DNA of 64,000 bases. Source: Brevundimonas subvibrioides. GTDB taxonomy: Bacteria; Pseudomonadota; Alphaproteobacteria; Caulobacterales; Caulobacteraceae. The notes beneath the pieces are model-generated. The model was not told where the DNA came from and did no database searches. It saw only the letters and a program-made list of their open reading frames with translations. The DNA is taken from the NCBI RefSeq assembly GCF_002280785.1, contig NZ_NCEQ01000005.1, forward strand, positions 1 to 64,000, in the 5' to 3' direction. The translations under genes and the position numbers were made by a program. Positions within the stretch are counted from its first letter, which is position 1; every line of letters starts with the position of its first letter. Shown piece by piece: positions 58,710 to 64,000 of the stretch.

Positions 58710-61028
58710 TCAGTTTCCGAAGTCGAAACGCAACTCCATGCCGATGAAGCGAGGTTGGCCATAGAGGTAGGTCGCGACGCCGAACTGGCTGGTCAGCTGG
58801 TTGTTGGTCCCGGTGATATACTCTTCGTCGGTGGCGTTGCGGACATAGGCGGCGGCGCTGACACCCGTGCCGTTGATGTTGCGCCAGTCCGCCCGCAGGT
58901 CGATCCTGGTGTAGCCCTCCAGATTGGTTCCCATGCTGGATAGAGCAACAAGAGCATTGCCGTTCGGCACGTTGGCCGGGTCAGTGGCGATGCCGCTCTG
59001 GTAGTAGACGCTGGCCAAGGCCGAGAGATCACCCATCCCCTCCGGCAGCGGAATTTCAACCCGGGGCGTGAAGTTCAGTTGGTGCTCGGGCGTATTCGGG
59101 AACCGGCTGCTGGACAGGTCACCCAGCAGGGCATCGTTGTAGCTGTCGTACTTGGCATCCAGGTAGGTGTACTGCACCGAGGCCGTGAACCAGTCGGTCG
59201 GCGCGATCGTCAGGTCCAGATCGATCCCCGCGATGGATCCCGCCGCCGCGTTCCGGGTCACGGTCGACGCCGGAACCGTCGCCAGGTTCACGAACCTCTG
59301 GATGTTGGTGTAGTCGTCGTAGAAGACGTCGGCCGCATAGCGCACCTGCCAGCTGCCCAGGACCGCAAGGCCCTTGACGCCCATTTCATAGTCAGTGACC
59401 TCCTCCGGCTGGAAGAACTGATCGGCCGGATTGAGCGCTGTGCCGTTGAAGCCTCCGCTCTTGAAGCCCTTCCGGACGGTCGCATAGACGTTGAGGTCGC
59501 GATTGAACTGGTAATTGGCGGCGACGTTCCAGGTCGTCGCATCGAAGCTGGCGAACAACCGTCTTCCCGCCGCCGCAGTCAGGCTAGTGGGATAGGGTTG
59601 AAGCGGCGAGAACAGAACGAAGGTCTCGGACGGCCCGCTCGTGCGTTCGTCGGTCGTCTTGCGAATGCCGCCGGTAAGGCTCAGTTGATCGGTCGCCGCC
59701 CAGTCGATCTGGCCATAAAAGGCCTCGCTTCCCGACGTTGCCTGGACGATGCTGACTGCCTGAATAACGCCCCCGTTGGGCAGGAGGCCAGGAATACGCA
59801 CGAACTGACGTGTGTCGAACCCATAGACGATCGGCGTATTGGAATCCTCGGTGAAATACCCGACGACCCCGTCGATGTTCCCGAAGTTGAACTGGGCCTG
59901 GAATTCCTCGCTGGTGGTCTTGGTCCTCTTGCCGACCGGATTGGTCACGTGCAGCACGGTGACCGGGCTGCCGTCCAGGTCGTAGGACTGGCCTGCAGTG
60001 AAACGCCGCTGGCTGTAGATGTTCTTCAGCGTCAGGTGGTCGTTCAGGACCCAGCTGGTTGTGTTGATCCAGCCCTGGCTGTCGAGCTTCATGAAGTCGG
60101 GTTCGTAGTTGGTGGCGATGGCGCGTGGGCCCCTGGCCTGCTGGGCCGTCAGGGCCGTCTGAAGCTGGCCGAAGATCGGCGTGTTCGAGAAGGTCGGAGT
60201 GATCACCGACAGCAACAACCCGGAACCAGCCTCGTCGACCTCGACGTCCTGATACAACAATGTGTTCTCGAAACCGTCGAACGGCCGCGCCGTGATGCTG
60301 GCGCGCCAGGCCTGGCGATCCTCGTTGTCCAACTGATCGCCGGTCGTCACATTGTCAGTATAGCCGTCGCGACCCAGCATCTGGCCCGCCACGCGGAACA
60401 TCAGCCGCTCGCCCAGGATCGGCCCGCCCAGACCGAACTCGACGTCGCGACGGTTGTAGTTGCCGACGCGGCCGAGCAGATAGCCGTTGAAATCCTCGCT
60501 CGGCGCTCTGGGCGCGAACAGGATGGCGCCGCCGGTGGTGTTTCGGCCAAACAGCGTCCCCTGCGGACCCTTCAGAACCTGAATGCCCTGCAAGTCAAAA
60601 ATGGCGTCCCCGAACGAAGGCACTTCGGCAAAATAGGGAACGACGCCGGGTGAGTTCTGCCCGAACGTCTGACCCTGCCCCCGAATAGAATAGGTGATGT
60701 TGTTGCGGTTGGCGGTCGTGTTCTGAATGCTGAGGCCGGGCGCAACCTGGCCCAGATCGTTGGCGTCCCGGACGCCCTTTTCTTCCAGGATTTCCTCGCT
60801 CAGCGCGGTCACGGCGATCGGCACTTCCTGCAATCGCTCTTCGCGGCGACGGGCGGTCACGACCACGTCGTCCAAGGCCGATGCCGCATTCGCGTCACTG
60901 GAGGGTTGCGTGGCCTGCTGTGCGGAGACCAGCGTTGGAGCCGTCAAACAGGTCGCGAAAAGCAGACTTGCAAGGCCAAGCTTGCGAAGTGGGCGCGCGA
61001 AAGCGGCGCCGAAAGCGTGATCGTTCAT
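58710..61028 (-). CDS. TonB-dependent receptor (second island)
   Basis: A 772-residue TonB-dependent receptor. The signal peptide ends LVSAQ; DDVVVTARRREERLQEVPIA is the typical TonB-box region of the sphingomonad/Caulobacter type. The plug has LGQVAPGLSIQNTTANRNNI, YSIRGQGQTFGQNSPGVVP and QVLKGPQGTLFGRNTTGGAI. The barrel ends MELRFDFGN. This subgroup (iron-siderophore-like sequence but catabolic context) is often found beside esterase and tannase-type genes for plant phenolics or lactones. GGAGGGAA precedes the ATG at 61028. It is divergent from the tannase-like gene. Confidence 0.93.
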   Translation of the reverse strand: MNDHAFGAAFARPLRKLGLASLLFATCLTAPTLVSAQQATQPSSDANAASALDDVVVTARRREERLQEVPIAVTALSEEILEEKGVRDANDLGQVAPGLSIQNTTANRNNITYSIRGQGQTFGQNSPGVVPYFAEVPSFGDAIFDLQGIQVLKGPQGTLFGRNTTGGAILFAPRAPSEDFNGYLLGRVGNYNRRDVEFGLGGPILGERLMFRVAGQMLGRDGYTDNVTTGDQLDNEDRQAWRASITARPFDGFENTLLYQDVEVDEAGSGLLLSVITPTFSNTPIFGQLQTALTAQQARGPRAIATNYEPDFMKLDSQGWINTTSWVLNDHLTLKNIYSQRRFTAGQSYDLDGSPVTVLHVTNPVGKRTKTTSEEFQAQFNFGNIDGVVGYFTEDSNTPIVYGFDTRQFVRIPGLLPNGGVIQAVSIVQATSGSEAFYGQIDWAATDQLSLTGGIRKTTDERTSGPSETFVLFSPLQPYPTSLTAAAGRRLFASFDATTWNVAANYQFNRDLNVYATVRKGFKSGGFNGTALNPADQFFQPEEVTDYEMGVKGLAVLGSWQVRYAADVFYDDYTNIQRFVNLATVPASTVTRNAAAGSIAGIDLDLTIAPTDWFTASVQYTYLDAKYDSYNDALLGDLSSSRFPNTPEHQLNFTPRVEIPLPEGMGDLSALASVYYQSGIATDPANVPNGNALVALSSMGTNLEGYTRIDLRADWRNINGTGVSAAAYVRNATDEEYITGTNNQLTSQFGVATYLYGQPRFIGMELRFDFGN

Positions 61029-61224
61029 CGTTCCCTCCAAGCCGGCAAGACCCTTGATGGGCCCTGGTGAGATGATCCCCCCGCCGTGCATTGAACAAAT
61101 CAGTCTCATATGTTTAGAAACTCGGCAAGAACATTCGTCTGGTATCAGAATTCCGATTTTCCAAACTGAGGTTCCGGGGCGCCTATGGGGTCACCCATTC
61201 AGCCTTGTTCCGATGAGAGAATAG

Positions 61225-61253
61225 TTGACCGATGTCAGAATGACTGCATAGAT
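61225..61253 (+). promoter_or_regulatory. Possible sigma-70 promoter of the tannase-like gene
   Basis: TTGACC (61225-61230), a 17-base spacer and ATAGAT (61248-61253) make a plausible promoter in the divergent region. The predicted start is near 61260, about 50 bases before the ATG at 61311. Confidence 0.4.
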
Positions 61254-61310
61254 CGCGACATCGGCCGCAGAACCGAGGCCGGATGCGGTCACACATTGGG
61301 AAGAACGCTC

Positions 61311-63404
61311 ATGTTGGATGCTGCCGAAAAAACGGCGCTGGACACCCGCGGGTATGTCGTTCGGGACAGCTATTTCGGGGCTCCGTACATCGATCGCGAC
61401 GAGTGGCGCGAGAAGCCCTACCCCCATCGCAACGTCCACGGAGGATTCGCCGACACCGACACCCGCTTCACCTTCTACTTCCCCTCCGAGGAGGAATGGG
61501 GCGGCCGGATGTATCACCCACTCGAGGGCGCCCATGCGGGGCACGAGGAAGCCTTCGCCGGCGCCATGGGCGCGCTTCTGGGCGGCCTCGACATGATGGT
61601 CGGCCTGGGCGGCTATATGGTCGAATCGAACTCGGGCCACATCGGCGACGACATCGACCCGCGCGCCGGGATCGATCCCGGCCTCTATGGCTATCGCGCC
61701 AGCATCGAGAGCGCGCGATTCTCGAAATACGTCTGCAAGCAGGTGTTCGGCCGCGAACCCGACTACAGCTATGTCTGGGGCGGCAGCGGCGGTGGCCGCC
61801 GGTCACCGCTGTGCCTGGAGTATTGCGACGGGGTCTATGACGGCGCCCTGCCCTTCATGGGCGGCGGCAATGTCGAGCCGCACGGCACCAACTCACGCGT
61901 TCGCAGCGAGCAGCCTTTCTCGTTCGGGAGCATGTTCAACGTCCAGCGCCTGTTGCGCGGCGACAAGCTGGAAGGCGTCATCGACGCCATGGCTCCCGGC
62001 GGCACAGGCGATCCCTTTGCGGGCCTGACCCAGCACGAACGCGAGGAACTGGCCAACCTGTACCGGCTCGGATACCCGCGCGGCGACGAGTTCATGATCG
62101 CCAAGCCCATGGGCCAGATCTGGCTGTGGTGTTCGATCGCCGGCATGTTGCTTGAGGAAGACGCCGACTACTTCACCAACTTCTGGACCCAGCCTGGCTA
62201 CATTGGCCACGACCGTCCCGAGGTGGTCGCAGACGACCTGATCGACGTCACCCTTCCGATCACCCGCATCATCACCGCCCAGGACCTGATGGGCGAGGAG
62301 TTCGCCGGGGCCGAGTACGCCGACTCCAAGGCGATGATCATGCTGATGGCGTCCAGCAGCGGTGCCTGGGATCTGCCGGTCGCGATCGAGGTCAAGGGCC
62401 TGACCGGCGGCTACAGCACCGGATGCGGCGTCAAGATCGACAGCGGCGCCGTCGCGGGACGCCAGCTGTTCTGCACCCGCGCGGTCGGCGACATCTGGTT
62501 CTGCGACGGGCGGGCAGACGCCAACATCCTGCGCTTCCGCGGGGTCGAGGTCGGCGACAGCGTCCACCTCGACAACCACGCCTTCCTCGCCTTCTGCTAC
62601 GCCTATCGGCACCACATTTCCGAAGACCCGCTGAACGATTTCCTGCGCGTGGACGGCCAGCCGATCTATCCGCAGCACGGCGTGCCGGTGCAGTCGCCCC
62701 TGATGGGCGTGCCCTATTCCGGTCAGTACGAGGGCAAGTTGCTGTGGGTTCACCACACCCACGACGCCTCGCTTTGGCCGCCCCAGGGCGTGATCTACAA
62801 GCGCGCGGTCGAACAGGCGCAAGGGCCCGAAAGGCTGCGCGAGAAGTTTCGCCTGCAGTGGACCCAGAACGCCGAACACGTTCCGCCGATGCTGCTGCCG
62901 ACCAATCCCAAACGCGCCACGACGACCTGGCTGATCAACTATATGCCCGTGATCGAACAGGGACTGGTCGATCTGGCGACCTGGGTCGAACAGGGCGTGC
63001 CTCCGGCAGAGACGACCTATGCCTTCTCCGACGGCAAGGTCACCCTGCCCCGGTCTGCCAGGGAACGCGGCGGTATTCAGCCGGTCGTCGAGGTCACTGC
63101 CAACGGCGCCGTCCGAGCGGACGTCAGGGTTGGCGAGCCGGTTACTCTGACAGTCCACGCCGAGGCGCCCGAGGGCGCGGGAACCTTTACCCAGGCGCAG
63201 TGGGATCTCGACGCCAGCGGCGCCTTCTCGCTCAAGGCCGACGTGGCGCCCGGCCAGACCGAACTGACCCTGTCCACGACGACGACCTTCGACAAGCCCG
63301 GCGTCTATTTCGTCACCTGCCGGGTGCGGCTGAACCGTCACGGCGATCCGGCGGCCCGCAGACAGATCGAAAACCTCGCCTCGGCCAGGGTCGTGGTCAC
63401 CTGA
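61311..63404 (+). CDS. Tannase-like alpha/beta hydrolase, large, without signal peptide
   Basis: A 697-residue protein of uncertain family. SYVWGGSGGGRRSPLCLEYC near residue 160 looks like a nucleophile elbow with a Gly-rich variant of G-x-S-x-G. YDGALPFMGGGNVEPHG follows, and a His/Asp-rich lid region contains WVHHTHDASLWPP. Residues about 610-697 form an Ig-like or PKD-type domain (TLTVHAEAPEGAGTFTQAQW, then FDKPGVYFVTCRVRLNRHG). The distal part resembles tannase/feruloyl-esterase-like hydrolases. No signal peptide is visible, which is odd for a protein with such a domain. The ATG is chosen for its GGAAG site; the frame to 61185 is not supported. The function is inferred only from the nearby genes and motif. 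Confidence 0.65.
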   Translation: MLDAAEKTALDTRGYVVRDSYFGAPYIDRDEWREKPYPHRNVHGGFADTDTRFTFYFPSEEEWGGRMYHPLEGAHAGHEEAFAGAMGALLGGLDMMVGLGGYMVESNSGHIGDDIDPRAGIDPGLYGYRASIESARFSKYVCKQVFGREPDYSYVWGGSGGGRRSPLCLEYCDGVYDGALPFMGGGNVEPHGTNSRVRSEQPFSFGSMFNVQRLLRGDKLEGVIDAMAPGGTGDPFAGLTQHEREELANLYRLGYPRGDEFMIAKPMGQIWLWCSIAGMLLEEDADYFTNFWTQPGYIGHDRPEVVADDLIDVTLPITRIITAQDLMGEEFAGAEYADSKAMIMLMASSSGAWDLPVAIEVKGLTGGYSTGCGVKIDSGAVAGRQLFCTRAVGDIWFCDGRADANILRFRGVEVGDSVHLDNHAFLAFCYAYRHHISEDPLNDFLRVDGQPIYPQHGVPVQSPLMGVPYSGQYEGKLLWVHHTHDASLWPPQGVIYKRAVEQAQGPERLREKFRLQWTQNAEHVPPMLLPTNPKRATTTWLINYMPVIEQGLVDLATWVEQGVPPAETTYAFSDGKVTLPRSARERGGIQPVVEVTANGAVRADVRVGEPVTLTVHAEAPEGAGTFTQAQWDLDASGAFSLKADVAPGQTELTLSTTTTFDKPGVYFVTCRVRLNRHGDPAARRQIENLASARVVVT

Positions 63405-63511
63405 GTCCAAGACGGCGGACGGGTCCAAGGCGGCCCCGATTTTTTCCAATGCCCGGCCACGCGTCCGATCAAGAGGCGCGATGCCGGCAAAAACGTCCAG
63501 GGAGGACAATC

Positions 63512-64000
63512 GTGAGTCTATCTATGAAATCCAGGCTATTGGCGTGCAGCGGGGCAGTCGGGGCGCTGGCGCTATTCTACGGATCTTCCGCTTCGGCCGG
63601 AACGTGCGAGACCGCCGCGATCCAGGCCAGCGCACCCGCAGACACCACGATCACCTCGGCGACCCCGACAGCGGCCCCTGTGCCGCACTGCCGGATCGAG
63701 GGCTATGTGACGACCACCAACCCGGGCCCGAACAAGGTCAATTTCCGCCTGCAACTGCCGGACACCGGCTGGCAGAACCGCTACTATTTCATCGGCATGG
63801 GAGGGGCGGCCGGATACGTGCCGTCTGACTCTCAAATCCCCGCAGGAAATCCGCTGGTTCAGGGCTTCGCGGTCGCCGGCACCGACACCGGTCATACCGG
63901 ACACATCCTGGACTGGAGCTTCCTCGCGGATCCCGCCCAGGCGCGCGACCACATCGATCGGGGGGCCCACGTTACCGCCGTGGCGACCCAGCAGATCACT
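63512..64000 (+). CDS. Tannase/feruloyl-esterase-family protein, 3' end outside window
   Basis: The open frame runs to the window end without a stop. GTG at 63512 has GGAGG 6 bases upstream; an ATG 12 bases later is an alternative. The signal peptide KSRLLACSGAVGALALFYGS ends near SASAG. Then come two Cys (CETAAIQA, HCRIEGYV) and tannase-family motifs: VNFRLQLPDTGWQNRYYFIG, MGGAAGYVPS, FAVAGTDTGHTG and FLADPAQARDHIDRGAHV. The nucleophile region should follow just after the end. These enzymes hydrolyse gallate, ferulate or related esters in the periplasm or outside. The product would be exported and act beside the TonB receptor and esterase. Confidence 0.85.
   Translation, partial: MSLSMKSRLLACSGAVGALALFYGSSASAGTCETAAIQASAPADTTITSATPTAAPVPHCRIEGYVTTTNPGPNKVNFRLQLPDTGWQNRYYFIGMGGAAGYVPSDSQIPAGNPLVQGFAVAGTDTGHTGHILDWSFLADPAQARDHIDRGAHVTAVATQQIT

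Overview
The window looks like a chromosome segment from an alphaproteobacterium of the Caulobacterales, most like Brevundimonas or Caulobacter. The reasons are very high GC, a short flagellin beside flaF and flbT with a sigma-54 promoter, a TPR-glycosyltransferase of the FlmG type, many TonB-dependent receptor sequences, and an EcfG-type general-stress promoter. The placement is an inference from gene content; no ribosomal RNA is present to confirm it.

Region 1 (1-12.4 kb) is mostly core genome. It opens with an isovaleryl-CoA dehydrogenase that has lost its 3' end next to a VapBC-type toxin-antitoxin pair. Then come two ExoD-family membrane proteins, a 21-codon gene with a perfect Shine-Dalgarno sequence and its own terminator, the flagellin/flaF/flbT/flmG cluster, a general-stress gene pair, a MoxR ATPase, a secreted protein with internal repeats, an HD hydrolase, a Nudix-like regulator and tRNA-Ser(CGA).

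Region 2 (12.6-28.5 kb) is a catabolic island. Two small unknown genes and a decayed TonB-receptor fragment lie at its edge. The island itself encodes a Crp-family regulator, a cytochrome c lipoprotein, an anion-symporter MFS protein, a PQQ dehydrogenase, a ThuA-domain protein and a TonB receptor. A tightly overlapping four-gene operon follows: aldehyde dehydrogenase, ThDP enzyme, class III CoA-transferase and CitE-like lyase. A divergent LysR gene faces a perfect 15-bp palindrome. The set suggests uptake, periplasmic oxidation, import, CoA activation and C-C cleavage of an unidentified hydroxylated or sugar-acid substrate.

Region 3 (28.7-48.0 kb) lies between two related but non-identical IS6-family transposase genes. 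It carries a low-oxygen or dormancy gene set: an ABC exporter with HlyD adaptor, PEP synthase, phosphoribosyltransferase, universal stress protein, Hsp20, host-attachment-family protein, DUF2267-like protein and Nudix hydrolase. A second operon encodes an acyl-CoA synthetase, a fused E1 alpha-beta 2-oxoacid dehydrogenase, E2 and an acyl carrier protein. FNR/FixK-type boxes (TTGAT-N4-ATCAA or close variants) precede most of these transcription units. Remnants of a P-type ATPase and an erythromycin-esterase-family gene show that the island has been eroded.

Region 4 (48.2-64 kb) is a second catabolic island. It has an MFS exporter, an alpha/beta hydrolase, TetR, a GMC oxidoreductase, an aldehyde dehydrogenase, a carboxylesterase with a Tat-like signal, an unusual double GntR regulator, a TonB receptor, a large tannase-like protein without a signal peptide, and a tannase/feruloyl-esterase-family gene that runs off the window end. 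Together they could take up an ester or lactone substrate, hydrolyse it and oxidise the released alcohol through aldehyde to acid.
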